DNA of 64,000 nt. It comes from Pseudomonas sp. GOM6. Its GTDB lineage: Bacteria; Pseudomonadota; Gammaproteobacteria; Pseudomonadales; Pseudomonadaceae. Every line of letters starts with the position of its first letter. The stretch's first letter is position 1. The stretch lies in the NCBI RefSeq assembly GCF_029537485.1, contig NZ_JARPUS010000012.1:83277-147276 (forward strand). Direction: 5' to 3'. Shown here piece after piece: positions 18,262 through 26,996 of this stretch. A program made the position numbers and the translations under genes. The notes under the pieces are model-generated. The model saw only the letters and a program-made list of their open reading frames with translations. It did not search any database and was not told the origin of the DNA.

Positions 18262-18294
18262 AGCAGGCGGCGCCTCGGGCTGGCGCCGCCTGCT
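18262..18294 (-). terminator. Strong hairpin without T-run between haem operon and YcaQ gene
   Basis: A perfect 13-base stem AGCAGGCGGCGCC/GGCGCCGCCTGCT with a seven-base loop begins seven bases after the stop of the beta-helix gene (minus strand). No T-run follows, so it is more a 3'-end stabiliser or processing site than a classical terminator. Confidence 0.55.
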
Positions 18295-18300
18295 GGATAG

Positions 18301-19842
18301 TTACTCTGCCCGTGCCGCGTTGGACGCCGGGTCGTTGAAGAAGCCCTTGTTGTCCACGCCGAGCATGAACTTGGCCACGGCCAGGCGCATTTCCGGGCTG
18401 AGGTAGTCCTGCTTGGGCATGGCCGGGTAGTCGTCGCGCTTCTTCTGCGGGTTGGCGATGTACTCGGCCAGCCCCTCGGGGTTGTCCATGTACAGCGCCT
18501 GGATCACTTCCACCGGCGGGCCGATCATGCGCATGCCGTAGGCGTGGCAGCCGGTGCAGACACCGTAGTAGGCCATCTTGCCTTTGTCGGTCTCACTGAA
18601 GGCATGCGGTTCGGCCGGTTCCGGCAGCAGGTAGGTGCGGGTTGCTACGGTGCTGCTGAAACCGCAGGTGCCATAGTCCTTGAGGCCGATGGTCGGGTAG
18701 CGCTGGCGGTCGAGGATGCAGCTTTCACGGCTCTCGCCAACGTTGATGATGTCCACCGGCTCCTGGGTGAAGGTCGCCAGCTTCAGCGCCTTGATCTCGT
18801 CGATCGGCTCGCTGCCGTTGTTGAACATCAGGTTGTCGAGGATCGCCACCTTGTCCGACTTGGGATCGGATTCCGGGTCCTTGGAGATGTTGGCGAAGCT
18901 GTCGTGGTCGGTGATGACGATGCCGACGTTCTTGTTGCCGGTGATGATGTTGTTCTCGATGGTCACCTCGTCGGCGGCCATCACGATGATCCCGGTGCCG
19001 GCCGGCACGCCGGCGACGATGGAGCCCGGCGCGGCGAAGTTGGCGTGGTTGTTATCGTTGATGAAGTTGTTGCGAATGATCACATCGACCGTGGTCTTGA
19101 TCGGCAGGCCGGGGGTGATGAACGCGAGAATACCGCCGGTGTTGTCGTACACCTTGTTGTGCTCGACGATGGCGTGGCGGCTGTTCTCGATCTCAATGCC
19201 GGCGACGTTGCCGAACACCTCGTTGGTGGTCACATGGATGTTGTCGCACATGCCCACGTAGATGGCCGCGTCCTCGATGCCGGTGAGCACGTTGTGGCTG
19301 ACCAGACCATTCTTGCCCAGCTGCGGGAAGATACCGTAGACCCCGGTGTCGACCACATGGTTGTTGCGGATCAGGAAGTTGTTGGCCGCCTGCCCCATGA
19401 TCCCGTTGCCCTTGTAATGGGTGATGCGCAGGTTCTCCACGGTGACGTTGTTGCCCGAATAGAGCACCGCGTCGTTGAGTTTGCTCTCGCCCTCCATCGT
19501 TGGCCACTGGCCGTTCTCGATCACCCCGCTGAGCAGGATGTCGTCCTTGTCAATGTACACGGTTTCCTTGTAGGTGCCGGGAAACACGCGGATCACGTCG
19601 CCTGGTGCGGCGCGCTTGACCGCCTCCTGGATCGACTGACCGTCGCGCACCTCGTGCACCTGGCCCTTGCCGCTGGCGCCCACCGACTGTGCCAGCTCGC
19701 CCTTGAAGGCCACCTGGCTGGCGTAGCGGTCTGCGCCGCCGACCACCGTGGCACTGTTGTCGCTACCCAGCTGGGTGCCCAGCCAGGTGCCGCCGCCGAG
19801 CAGGCCGATGGCGGCGGCGAGGGTCAGCAGTTTCTTGCCCAT
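18301..19842 (-). CDS. Exported right-handed beta-helix protein fused to a cytochrome c domain
   Basis: A 513-residue protein. An N-terminal hydrophobic segment (residues 4-24, GLLGG-rich) acts as signal or anchor. Residues about 60-370 form a parallel beta-helix: a start like VRDGQSIQEAVKRAAPGDVIRVFPGTY, then many N-x-I/V ladders (VTVENLRI, FLIRNNHVV, VTIENNIITGN). The C-terminal domain binds one haem c through C429-TG-C432-H433, with Met residues after it as possible axial ligand. Beta-helix domains of this kind resemble NosD or polysaccharide-binding proteins. Last gene of a three-gene haem-protein operon; its ATG overlaps the peroxidase stop by one base (TAATG). Role unknown. Confidence 0.85.
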   Translation of the reverse strand: MGKKLLTLAAAIGLLGGGTWLGTQLGSDNSATVVGGADRYASQVAFKGELAQSVGASGKGQVHEVRDGQSIQEAVKRAAPGDVIRVFPGTYKETVYIDKDDILLSGVIENGQWPTMEGESKLNDAVLYSGNNVTVENLRITHYKGNGIMGQAANNFLIRNNHVVDTGVYGIFPQLGKNGLVSHNVLTGIEDAAIYVGMCDNIHVTTNEVFGNVAGIEIENSRHAIVEHNKVYDNTGGILAFITPGLPIKTTVDVIIRNNFINDNNHANFAAPGSIVAGVPAGTGIIVMAADEVTIENNIITGNKNVGIVITDHDSFANISKDPESDPKSDKVAILDNLMFNNGSEPIDEIKALKLATFTQEPVDIINVGESRESCILDRQRYPTIGLKDYGTCGFSSTVATRTYLLPEPAEPHAFSETDKGKMAYYGVCTGCHAYGMRMIGPPVEVIQALYMDNPEGLAEYIANPQKKRDDYPAMPKQDYLSPEMRLAVAKFMLGVDNKGFFNDPASNAARAE

Positions 19843-21041
19843 TATTGTTCTCCTTGTTGTGCAAGTGTGGCGCGCAGCGCCTCGGGTTCACGGCCGAGCG
19901 GCGTCAGGCCGGACGGTACCTGTGCGGGAATGGCCGGTGTAAAAGTCTCGTCGGTCAGGGTCTGCATGAAGTCGACCAGGCGATCCAGCTCCTCATCGGT
20001 CAGCTTCGGCTCCCAGATGTGCCAGTGCAGGGTCAGCTTGTCCTTCTCCTCAGCCGGCAGCGCGTGGCCACGGCCAAGGGTGTAGAACTCACTGGCTTCG
20101 CGCAGGCTGGCGAAGGTGCCGGAATGCATGTAGGGCGCGGTGCGCGCGATATTGCGCAGCGACGGTACCTTGAAGCCGCCGCGCCAGGTGGGGTTGTCGA
20201 ACACCGCCCCGGCGCCCGGATCGAAGGCCCGGCCCTCAGGCTCCGGCACGCCGATCACCGCCACCTGCTGGTTGGTGAAAAGCGGCGGCGTATGGCATTC
20301 GGCGCAGCGCGCGACGAACGAGCGGAACACGTTGAGGCCCTCGATCTCCTTGGCGTTCAGTGCCTCGGCATAACCGTGGGCGTACTGGTCGTAGCGGCTG
20401 TTGAGCGATACCAGCGAACTCTCGAAGGCGGCGATGGCGGCGTAGATCTGCTCCAGCCCCACGTCCTTGCCGCCCAGTTGCGGATAGGCCTGGGCAAACA
20501 GACGGCGATATTCGCCGCTGGCGTTGATGCGTTCGAGCACCTGCTGCGGCGTGCTGCCCATCTCCTTGGGCGAATACAGCGGGCCGGCCACCTGTTCCTC
20601 CAGCGTGCTGGCACGTGCATCCCAGAACAGCTTGTCCATGAACGCCATGTTCCACAGGCTGGGCGCGGCGCGGCCGGCATCTTCGCCATGAATGCCCTGG
20701 CTGCGTGCGCGGCCATCGGAGAAACCCAGCTTGGGGTGATGGCAGCTGCCGCACGACAGGCTCTGGTCGCCGGACAGCACGGGATCGAAGAACAGATGGC
20801 GGCCGAGGTCGATCTGCTGCGCCGTGAAACCGTCGCGATAGGGCGGCAGCGCGGTCTTCAGGCCGCCAACGCCGCGCTGTTCCAGTGAGCTGTACTGCTG
20901 ATAGAGGCTACGCAGGTGGCAGGCATCGCCGGCATCCTGCTCGAAACCGGGTGGACAGACCTGGGACAGCTCGATAACAGCCGGTTGCGCCTGGGCGGCC
21001 GAGGCCAGCAGGGTCGCGGCCAGAAACAACGCGCGTCCCAT
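19842..21041 (-). CDS. Di-haem cytochrome c peroxidase/MauG-family protein
   Basis: A 399-residue periplasmic protein with a signal peptide (MGRALFLAATLLASAAQA). Two haem-c sites are visible: C97-GS-C100-H101 and C246-AE-C249-H250, with the spacing of bacterial di-haem peroxidases. The segment LGRHLFFDPVLSGDQSLSCGSCHHP and the late PSLRNIARTAPYMHSGTF are family hallmarks. Two extra cysteines sit before the first haem (CPPGF, DACHL). It may reduce peroxide, or oxidise a partner as MauG does. One-base overlaps (TAATG) join it to both neighbours, implying fixed stoichiometry. Confidence 0.9.
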   Translation of the reverse strand: MGRALFLAATLLASAAQAQPAVIELSQVCPPGFEQDAGDACHLRSLYQQYSSLEQRGVGGLKTALPPYRDGFTAQQIDLGRHLFFDPVLSGDQSLSCGSCHHPKLGFSDGRARSQGIHGEDAGRAAPSLWNMAFMDKLFWDARASTLEEQVAGPLYSPKEMGSTPQQVLERINASGEYRRLFAQAYPQLGGKDVGLEQIYAAIAAFESSLVSLNSRYDQYAHGYAEALNAKEIEGLNVFRSFVARCAECHTPPLFTNQQVAVIGVPEPEGRAFDPGAGAVFDNPTWRGGFKVPSLRNIARTAPYMHSGTFASLREASEFYTLGRGHALPAEEKDKLTLHWHIWEPKLTDEELDRLVDFMQTLTDETFTPAIPAQVPSGLTPLGREPEALRATLAQQGEQ

Positions 21042-21664
21042 TATTGCGCCCCCAGTTGCTCGAGGTGGACGAGGATGTCCTGCAGCTCGGCGTCGTTCAC
21101 CGTGCCGGCCATCATCTTCATCTGCTTGCCGTAGCGGTCCTGGCCGTCGTAACCGCGCAGGCCCTGGCGGAAATGCTGGACCTGGCGCAGCAGATACTGG
21201 TCACCGACTTGGGTCAGACGCGGCGCGCTGAACGCCGGATTACCCTCACCCTTGCCGCCGTGACAGGCTGCACACTTGGCCTGATACAGCTTGCCGCCGT
21301 TGCCCGCATCGCCCTGCAGGCTGGCGGCCACGACCGGTTGCGCCAGGCCGCTCAGATAGTCGGCCACGGCCTGCGCATCGGTGTCTGTCAGGGTCTTGGC
21401 CAGTGGCGCCATCAACGCCCCGCCAGTGTCGCCAGGCTGCGTTCCGCGCTGACCATCGCGAAAATGCTGCAGCTGGCGCCGCAGATAGTCGGCCGGCTGT
21501 CCCGCCAGGGCCGGCGCACCGAGCGCGGCGTTACCTTCGGCGCTGGCGCCGTGGCACGCCACGCACTGGGTCTGGAACAGGGTCTGCCCGGCATCGGGGC
21601 TGGCACAATGCGCAATGCCCGGCACGCCAAGGGCCAGGCAGAGAAAAAAGGAGCGGGCTTTCAC
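21041..21664 (-). CDS. Di-haem cytochrome c4-like protein
   Basis: A 207-residue periplasmic electron carrier. It starts at GTG with a signal peptide ending near HCA at residue 21. Two similar halves each bind haem c: C34-VA-C37-H38 and C131-AA-C134-H135. Repeated GAPALAGQPADYLRRQLQHFRDG-type segments are typical of cytochrome c4. First gene of the operon; it is the likely electron donor or acceptor for the peroxidase that follows and perhaps for the beta-helix/cytochrome fusion. Its stop overlaps the peroxidase ATG by one base. Confidence 0.9.
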   Translation of the reverse strand: MKARSFFLCLALGVPGIAHCASPDAGQTLFQTQCVACHGASAEGNAALGAPALAGQPADYLRRQLQHFRDGQRGTQPGDTGGALMAPLAKTLTDTDAQAVADYLSGLAQPVVAASLQGDAGNGGKLYQAKCAACHGGKGEGNPAFSAPRLTQVGDQYLLRQVQHFRQGLRGYDGQDRYGKQMKMMAGTVNDAELQDILVHLEQLGAQ

Positions 21665-21726
21665 GGCGGTATCTCGATTTCTTGTTGTTATTCAGGTGCT
21701 GCTCTCTATCCCCAGCAGCCCAGAAA

Positions 21727-22236
21727 CTATGGTGCCAAGCCTGCGCGAAAAGAAGTGCCATGAGCGCCATTTCTGCCATCCGATTCAGCCAAATCCGGCG
21801 CAGCACAGGCCTGTCGAAAGCTGAAGGCATATGCACTCGGACCCTGCTCGCGCAAATGGGCCAGGCGCTCGGCCGCCTCCCTCACATCCGGGCAATGCCC
21901 AGCCGGCACCCACCACAGCACCTGGTGCGCCTGCTCGACCTTGTCGAACCATTCGCGACGGCGCTTGAGCATTTCGGTATGTGCGCCCTTGTACACGTAG
22001 TCGCTGAGCGACTGCACATCCTGCCAAACGGACATATTGACCAGCACCTCGTCGCCGAAAGGGCGAATGGCGGTGGCATCGCCCTCCTCGTCCTGCAATC
22101 GCCAAACGAAGCCGGGCGCGGCCTCGGCCAGGGCATTGATACGCTCGAGGTTGGCGACGAAGTCGGCCAGCTGCGGCGATTCCAGCGGGGCCTTGAGCTG
22201 AGCGATATTGAGCTGGGCCAGGTGATAGTTCGCCAT
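21727..22236 (-). CDS. DUF3291 protein (antibiotic-monooxygenase-like fold)
   Basis: A 169-residue cytoplasmic protein. The opening YHLAQLNIAQLKAPLESPQLADF, then PGFVWRLQDEEGDA, then NMSVWQDVQSL and WWVPAGHCPDVREA are the DUF3291 pattern, a dimeric ferredoxin-like fold related to small monooxygenases. Function not defined. The ATG at 22236 overlaps the stop of the EamA transporter gene and has GGAG upstream, so it is the last gene of a DUF1127-EamA-DUF3291 operon. Confidence 0.85.
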   Translation of the reverse strand: MANYHLAQLNIAQLKAPLESPQLADFVANLERINALAEAAPGFVWRLQDEEGDATAIRPFGDEVLVNMSVWQDVQSLSDYVYKGAHTEMLKRRREWFDKVEQAHQVLWWVPAGHCPDVREAAERLAHLREQGPSAYAFSFRQACAAPDLAESDGRNGAHGTSFRAGLAP

Positions 22237-23189
22237 CAAGGTAACTCCGTTTCGATCCTTGGATTTTTCGCCCGCCGACTGAGCCAGGCGTGACTGCTGA
22301 CCAGCACGATGCCCACTAGCACCAGCGCGGCCCCTGTGACGAAGTTCAGGGTCAGCGGTTCGTCCAGCACCAGCACGCCGAAGGTCACGCCATACAGCGG
22401 AGTCATGAACGAGAACACCGCCAGGTTGGAGGCCAGGTAACGGCGCAGCAGCCAGAACCAGATCAGGTAGCTGCCAAAAGCCACCACCACGCCCTGGAAC
22501 ACTACCGAGCCGATCGCCACGGGCGTCCAGCGCACGGGGCCGAGCTGCCCGGTGAACAGCAGATACCCCAAAAGCAGGACAGACGCTGCCGCGAGCTGAT
22601 AGAACAGGGTCAGCCCGGCCGGCGCCTCGGACAGGCGAGAACCCCGCACCACCACAGTGGTCAGGCCCCACGACAGCCCGGCGAGCAGACCCAGCAGATC
22701 CCCCAGCAGCATGCGCCGATCCAGACCCGACCAGTGCGCGCCGGCGCCGAAGGCCAGCACCACGCCGGTGAAGCACAGGCCGATGCCCAGCCACTGGGCG
22801 GGCTTGAGCCGTTCACTCGGCAGCAGCACGTGCAACCCCAGTGCCGAGAAAATCGGCGCCGTGTAGAGAAACACCGCCATGTGCGAAGCCGAGGTCAGGC
22901 GCAGCCCCTCGGCAATGAAGAAGAACTCCAGGGCGAACAGCACGCCTGCCAGCAGACCGCCACGCCAGGTACAGGACAGCCAAGAGTGCCAGCCACCCTG
23001 CCAGAGCAACAGCAGGCCCACCAGCAGCGCGGCGATGGCCGAGCGCAGCAGCACTTGCAGCAGCGGCGCGATATCCGCCGCCGCCAGCTTGATCGCCACC
23101 TGCTGGAAACCCCAGATGGCGCACAACACCAGCATCAGCTGGAACAAGAACAGGTCGGCACCTTGGCGAACACCGGTTGACGACATCAT
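22236..23189 (-). CDS. EamA/DMT-family transporter
   Basis: A 317-residue inner-membrane protein with ten hydrophobic segments (WGFQQVAIKLAAADIAPLLQ in the first half; FSFMTPLYGVTFGVLVLDEPL in the second). It is the RhaT/EamA exporter type, substrate unknown. Consecutive possible starts exist at 23192 (GTG), 23189 (ATG) and 23186 (ATG); 23189 overlaps the DUF1127 stop (TGATG), whereas 23186 sits at better distance from GAGGAG. Divergent LysR gene lies beyond the DUF1127 gene and is the likely regulator. Confidence 0.9.
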   Translation of the reverse strand: MMSSTGVRQGADLFLFQLMLVLCAIWGFQQVAIKLAAADIAPLLQVLLRSAIAALLVGLLLLWQGGWHSWLSCTWRGGLLAGVLFALEFFFIAEGLRLTSASHMAVFLYTAPIFSALGLHVLLPSERLKPAQWLGIGLCFTGVVLAFGAGAHWSGLDRRMLLGDLLGLLAGLSWGLTTVVVRGSRLSEAPAGLTLFYQLAAASVLLLGYLLFTGQLGPVRWTPVAIGSVVFQGVVVAFGSYLIWFWLLRRYLASNLAVFSFMTPLYGVTFGVLVLDEPLTLNFVTGAALVLVGIVLVSSHAWLSRRAKNPRIETELP

Positions 23190-23446
23190 CACTCCTCGAA
23201 GGGCCCAGGGCCTGTTTGCGTGAACGGATCATCCCAGAACGGCCGCTCGCTTTCCTGCAATACCTCGCCACGGCTCAGGCCGAGATCCTTGAGCGCGGCC
23301 TCATCGAGCATGGCCAGTTGCCGGCGTTCACGCGCCAGCTGCCACCAGCGCCGCAGCTGCCACCACAGCCGCCGCGGACGCGGCCAGTGAATACTGTCCA
23401 GCGAAATGGAATGTGCGATGGCAAAACCTTTTTGACCTTTCATCAT
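23189..23446 (-). CDS. DUF1127 small protein
   Basis: An 85-residue basic protein. The C-terminal half holds the DUF1127 motif RERRQLAMLDEAALKDLGLSR. Members are small Arg-rich proteins, some of which bind RNA or modulate phosphate and carbon metabolism; role here unknown. The start at 23446 is set by GGAGGG five bases upstream; a second ATG follows directly. It is the first gene of the operon with the EamA and DUF3291 genes and is divergent from a LysR gene. Confidence 0.85.
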   Translation of the reverse strand: MMKGQKGFAIAHSISLDSIHWPRPRRLWWQLRRWWQLARERRQLAMLDEAALKDLGLSRGEVLQESERPFWDDPFTQTGPGPFEE

Positions 23447-23540
23447 CACGCCCTCCCTATGGGGTTGGCGCCAGTTTCGGTTCACGCTTAAGATCAATCC
23501 AACGAATGTTTCTTATGCCACGCATCTTGGAGATTGATGA

Positions 23541-24395
23541 ATGGCCAATTATCCCAGCATCGATACCGAACTGCTGCGCAGCTTCGTCGCCATCGCCGAC
23601 AACGGTGGCTTCACCCGCGCCGCAGAGGCGGTCAACCGCACCCAGTCGGCGGTGAGCATGCAGATGAAGCGCCTGGAGGACGACGTGGTGCAGCGCGCCC
23701 TGTTCGAGCGTGACGGCCGCCAGGTCCGCCTCACGCCCGAAGGCCAGGTACTGCTGGGCTACGCGCGGCGTATCCTCAAGCTGCACGGCGAAGTGCTCAA
23801 CACCCTGCGCGAGCCGCACATGGTCGGCGCCGTGCGCATCGGCACGCCGGACGACTACGTGATGCGTTTTCTGCCGGACATCCTCTCGCGCTTCGCCCAA
23901 GCCTACCCACTGGTGCAGGTGGAAGTGCACTGCGAACCCTCGGGGCAGCTGCTGCAACGCCAGGATCTGGACCTGACCATCGTCACCCGCGAGCCGGGCA
24001 AGGAGATCGGCCAGCTGCTGCGCCAGGAGCGCTTCGTCTGGGCCGAGGCTCAGGGCTTCAGCCCGCACGAGCAGAACCCGATGCCGCTGGCCATGTTCAA
24101 CGCCGACTGCTTCTGCCGCGCCTGGGCCTGCAACGCGCTGGACGCCCGGGAGCGCCCCTATCGCATCGCCTATACCAGCCCCAGCCTGTCGGCGATCTTC
24201 GCCGTGGTCGGTGCGGGCCTGGCGGTCACGGCCCAGTTGCAGAGCCTGATCACCCCGGACCTGCGCATCCTCGGCGAGGCCGAAGGCCTGCCCATCCTGC
24301 CCACGACCAGCATCGTACTGTTGCGCAATTCGCAGCGCAGCTCACAGGTCATCGACACCCTGGCCGAACACATCGTCGAAGGCTTTCGCCTGTAG
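23541..24395 (+). CDS. LysR-family transcriptional regulator
   Basis: A 284-residue LysR regulator with helix-turn-helix DTELLRSFVAIADNGGF...VNRTQSAVSMQMKRLE at residues 8-44 and an effector-binding region (VRIGTPDDYVMRFLPDIL...). GGAG lies eight bases before the ATG. It is divergent from the DUF1127-EamA-DUF3291 operon, 94 bases start to start, and very probably controls it. A REP element follows its stop. Confidence 0.92.
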   Translation: MANYPSIDTELLRSFVAIADNGGFTRAAEAVNRTQSAVSMQMKRLEDDVVQRALFERDGRQVRLTPEGQVLLGYARRILKLHGEVLNTLREPHMVGAVRIGTPDDYVMRFLPDILSRFAQAYPLVQVEVHCEPSGQLLQRQDLDLTIVTREPGKEIGQLLRQERFVWAEAQGFSPHEQNPMPLAMFNADCFCRAWACNALDARERPYRIAYTSPSLSAIFAVVGAGLAVTAQLQSLITPDLRILGEAEGLPILPTTSIVLLRNSQRSSQVIDTLAEHIVEGFRL

Positions 24396-24404
24396 CCCGG
24401 CCCA

Positions 24405-24427
24405 GTGGGAGCGGCTTCAGCCGCGAT
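24405..24427 (+). repeat. Solitary REP element
   Basis: A full REP core (GTGGGAGCGGCTTCAGCCGC, then GAT) in the short gap between the converging LysR and TauE-type genes. Confidence 0.85.
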
Positions 24428-24437
24428 GAACGCCCTG

Positions 24438-25190
24438 CTACTTGAATGCCAGCAACACCGCGCAGAGCAGCAAAAACCCGCAGAACAACCCACGCAGGAC
24501 CTTCTCCGGCAGCGCATGGGCCAACTTCACCCCCCAGCTGATGCTGAGCAGGCCACCCACCGCCAGAGGAATGCCCATGGCCCAGTCGACATGATCGTGC
24601 AGCGCATAGGTCAGCAGCGTCACGCCGGTACTGGGCAGCGCCAGGGCCAGCGATAACCCCTGAGCCATCAGTTGCCCGGCACCGAAGATATTGGTCAACA
24701 CCGGCACCGCCAGCACCGCGCCGCCGACACCGAACAGCCCACCCAGCGCTCCCGCCGCACCGCCCACGACACCCAGCCAGGGCCAGGGATAGCGCAACGC
24801 CTGAGAAGCCACTGGGGTGCGCATAAACAGGCGAGTCAGGTTGTACAGCGCCAGCACCACGAGAAAGCCGACAAAGGCCAGGCGCATGCGCTCGGCCTGC
24901 AGCTCGACGGCGTACAACGACGCCAGCCAGGCACAGACGATGCCTGACCCCGCCAGCAGCAACGCATAGCGGGGTTCGATGCGGTTGCGCTGGTTGTAGC
25001 GCCACAGCGCCAGCACCACGTTGGGCACCACCATCACCAGCGCCGTGCCCTGGGCCAGCTGCTGGTCCAGGCCGAACAGTACGCCCAGCGCGGGAATCGC
25101 CACCAGGCCACCGCCGATGCCGAACAGGCCACCCACGGTCCCCATCGCCAGGCCCAACAGCAGATTCAACAGCAGATCGATCATGCTCAT
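24438..25190 (-). CDS. TauE/SafE (TSUP) family permease
   Basis: A 250-residue inner-membrane protein with about eight hydrophobic segments in two halves, each opened by a glycine-rich motif: GTVGGLFGIGGGLVAIPAL and GALGGLFGVGGAVLAVPVL. The family exports sulfite, organosulfonates or similar anions. The start at 25190 follows GGAGGTGGC, an excellent ribosome site; longer in-frame starts lack one. It is divergent from a LysR gene 98 bases away, its likely regulator. Confidence 0.9.
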   Translation of the reverse strand: MSMIDLLLNLLLGLAMGTVGGLFGIGGGLVAIPALGVLFGLDQQLAQGTALVMVVPNVVLALWRYNQRNRIEPRYALLLAGSGIVCAWLASLYAVELQAERMRLAFVGFLVVLALYNLTRLFMRTPVASQALRYPWPWLGVVGGAAGALGGLFGVGGAVLAVPVLTNIFGAGQLMAQGLSLALALPSTGVTLLTYALHDHVDWAMGIPLAVGGLLSISWGVKLAHALPEKVLRGLFCGFLLLCAVLLAFK

Positions 25191-25288
25191 GCCACCTCCA
25201 CAGTCTGGACGGCATGCTAGCCAACAGAAGATAGCCAGGAAACGCACAGCCACGCACAATGGCTTTGCTAATTACGCAAAGGCAGACC

Positions 25289-26245
25289 ATGAACCCCGAT
25301 CAGCTCACCGACCAGTTCGCGCTCTATCTGGATGTGCTGGAAAGCGGCAGCTTCTCTGCAGCAGCGCGCCGCCAGCAGCTCACGCCCTCAGCCGTGTCGC
25401 GGCGCATCGACGCACTGGAGCGCGCCCTTGGCTGTGCGTTGTTCGTGCGCAGCACCCATGCGGTCAAAGCCACCCCAGCGGGCCTGGCTTTCGCCGAACG
25501 CGCCCGGCGCATCCTGACCGAACTGCATCAGGCCCGCGCCGAAGCAGTGTCACTGAGCAGCGCTCCCGAGGGCCTGATCCGTATCGACGCGCCCTCGCCC
25601 TTCGGCCGCCGCCATCTGGCGCCGGCCATTGCCGAATTCCTCACCCGTTATCCCGGCCTGGACGTGCAACTACGTCTGATCGACAGCTTCATCGACCTAC
25701 AGGGCGAACACCTGGGTGAGGTGGATCTGGTGCTGCGCATCGGCCCGCTGGCTGACACCCGCCTGGTTGCCACGCCTCTGGCGCCCATGGTGCGCGTCCT
25801 CTGCGCCAGTCCCGACTACATCAAGCGCCGTGGCCTGCTGCGCGATGCGCGTGAGATTCCCGAACATGACGGCCTGGACTGGGACGCCCTGGCACCGCCA
25901 CATGCCTGGCGCTTCGAGGTCGACGGCCGCTTGCAACTGCTGCGCCCGGGCCGCCTGCGGATGACCGCCAACAACGCCGAAGCCCTGCTATTCAGTGCCG
26001 TGGCCGGCCTAGGCATCGCCCACCTGCCGACCTGGCTGATCAGCGAGCAGCTGCTGCGCGGCGAACTGCTACCGCTGCTCTGCGACGGCGGTCTGCCGCC
26101 CGCCGAGCCCAGCGGCATCTATGCCCTGCGCCTGGCCAGCGAGGCCAGCTCACGCACCCGCCTGTTGCTGGAATTCCTCAGGCAACGCTTCGCGCCCGTT
26201 CCCCCCTGGGATCTGGCCCTGCAGCGCGGCCTGAAGATGGACTGA
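25289..26245 (+). CDS. LysR-family transcriptional regulator
   Basis: A 318-residue LysR regulator. The N-terminal winged helix includes FALYLDVLESGSFSAAARRQ and LTPSAVSRRIDALE; the effector domain (LIRIDAPSPFGRRHLAPAIAEF) is like the CrgA-type subgroup. The start at 25289 has AAAGG upstream; an in-frame ATG at 25259 would add ten residues not typical of the family. Divergent from the TauE-type permease gene. A REP element and a bidirectional terminator follow. Confidence 0.9.
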   Translation: MNPDQLTDQFALYLDVLESGSFSAAARRQQLTPSAVSRRIDALERALGCALFVRSTHAVKATPAGLAFAERARRILTELHQARAEAVSLSSAPEGLIRIDAPSPFGRRHLAPAIAEFLTRYPGLDVQLRLIDSFIDLQGEHLGEVDLVLRIGPLADTRLVATPLAPMVRVLCASPDYIKRRGLLRDAREIPEHDGLDWDALAPPHAWRFEVDGRLQLLRPGRLRMTANNAEALLFSAVAGLGIAHLPTWLISEQLLRGELLPLLCDGGLPPAEPSGIYALRLASEASSRTRLLLEFLRQRFAPVPPWDLALQRGLKMD

Positions 26246-26288
26246 TCTGTTCCAAAAACGGCTCTGCCAACGAACATAAGGCACGAGC

Positions 26289-26310
26289 ATCGCGGCTAAA
26301 GCCGCTCCCA
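26289..26310 (-). repeat. Solitary REP element
   Basis: Inverted REP core (ATCGCGGCTAAAGCCGCTCC on the plus strand) between the LysR gene and the efp terminator. Confidence 0.85.
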
Positions 26311-26344
26311 TTCAAAGCAAGACCGACAACAAAACGCAGGCAAG

Positions 26345-26372
26345 AAAAAGCCCGGCACATGGCCGGGCTTTT
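26345..26372. terminator. Bidirectional rho-independent terminator (efp and LysR gene)
   Basis: Stem GCCCGGC/GCCGGGC with a five-base loop, flanked by AAAAA on the left and TTTT on the right. It works in both directions; the longer T-run serves the efp side. Confidence 0.9.
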
Positions 26373-26389
26373 CGTGCGAGGCGTGGGCC

Positions 26390-26962
26390 TTAGGCCGGCG
26401 CCTGGGTACGGCTCTTGTAGGAACCGTCGCGGGTGTCGATTTCGATCCAGTCGTCGATGTTGCAGAAGTCTGCAACCTTGACTTCGGTACCGTTGCGCAG
26501 CTTGGCCGGCTTCATCACCTTGCCGGAAGTGTCGCCACGGGCAGAGTTCTCGGTGTAGGTGATCTGGCGAACGATGGTGGTCGGCAGGTCAACGGAGATC
26601 ACTTTGCCTTCGAAGAACACGGCTTCGCAGATGTCGGTCATGCCTTCTTCGATGAACGGCAGAACGCTTTCCAGATCTTCGGCGCGCAGCTCGTAGGAGT
26701 TGTACTCCGGGTCCATGAAGACGTAGTCCTCACCGCTGATGTAGGACAGGGTCACTTCCTTGCGCTCAAGGATGACCGGCTCCATCTTGTCGTCGGCCTT
26801 GTAAACGGTCTCGGTCTTGGAGCCGTTGATCAGGTTCTTCAGCTTCATCTTGACGATGGCGCTGTTACGGCCGGACTTGGTGAATTCGGCTTTCTGAATC
26901 AGCCACGGGTGGCCGTCGATCAGAGCCACGCTGTTGGGCTTCATTTCTTGTGCGGTTTTCAT
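26390..26962 (-). CDS. efp: Elongation factor P
   Basis: A 190-residue translation factor that relieves ribosome stalling at polyproline stretches. It carries Arg at position 32 (TKSGRNSA), where many bacteria have Lys; this is the form activated by arginine rhamnosylation by EarP, whose gene lies directly upstream. All three EF-P domains are present, ending with [19 protein letters not shown] at 26962. A strong terminator follows the stop. Confidence 0.97.
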   Translation of the reverse strand: MKTAQEMKPNSVALIDGHPWLIQKAEFTKSGRNSAIVKMKLKNLINGSKTETVYKADDKMEPVILERKEVTLSYISGEDYVFMDPEYNSYELRAEDLESVLPFIEEGMTDICEAVFFEGKVISVDLPTTIVRQITYTENSARGDTSGKVMKPAKLRNGTEVKVADFCNIDDWIEIDTRDGSYKSRTQAPA

Positions 26963-26996
26963 ACGAGTATCCGGATTTGGATGGAGGTACAGATTT

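Noticed and set aside
18544..20085. A 513-codon open frame on the plus strand opposite the beta-helix and peroxidase genes
   Set aside because: It is a GC-rich mirror frame: low-complexity Val/Asp/His composition, no domain, no ribosome site, and both genes beneath it have clear haem motifs.
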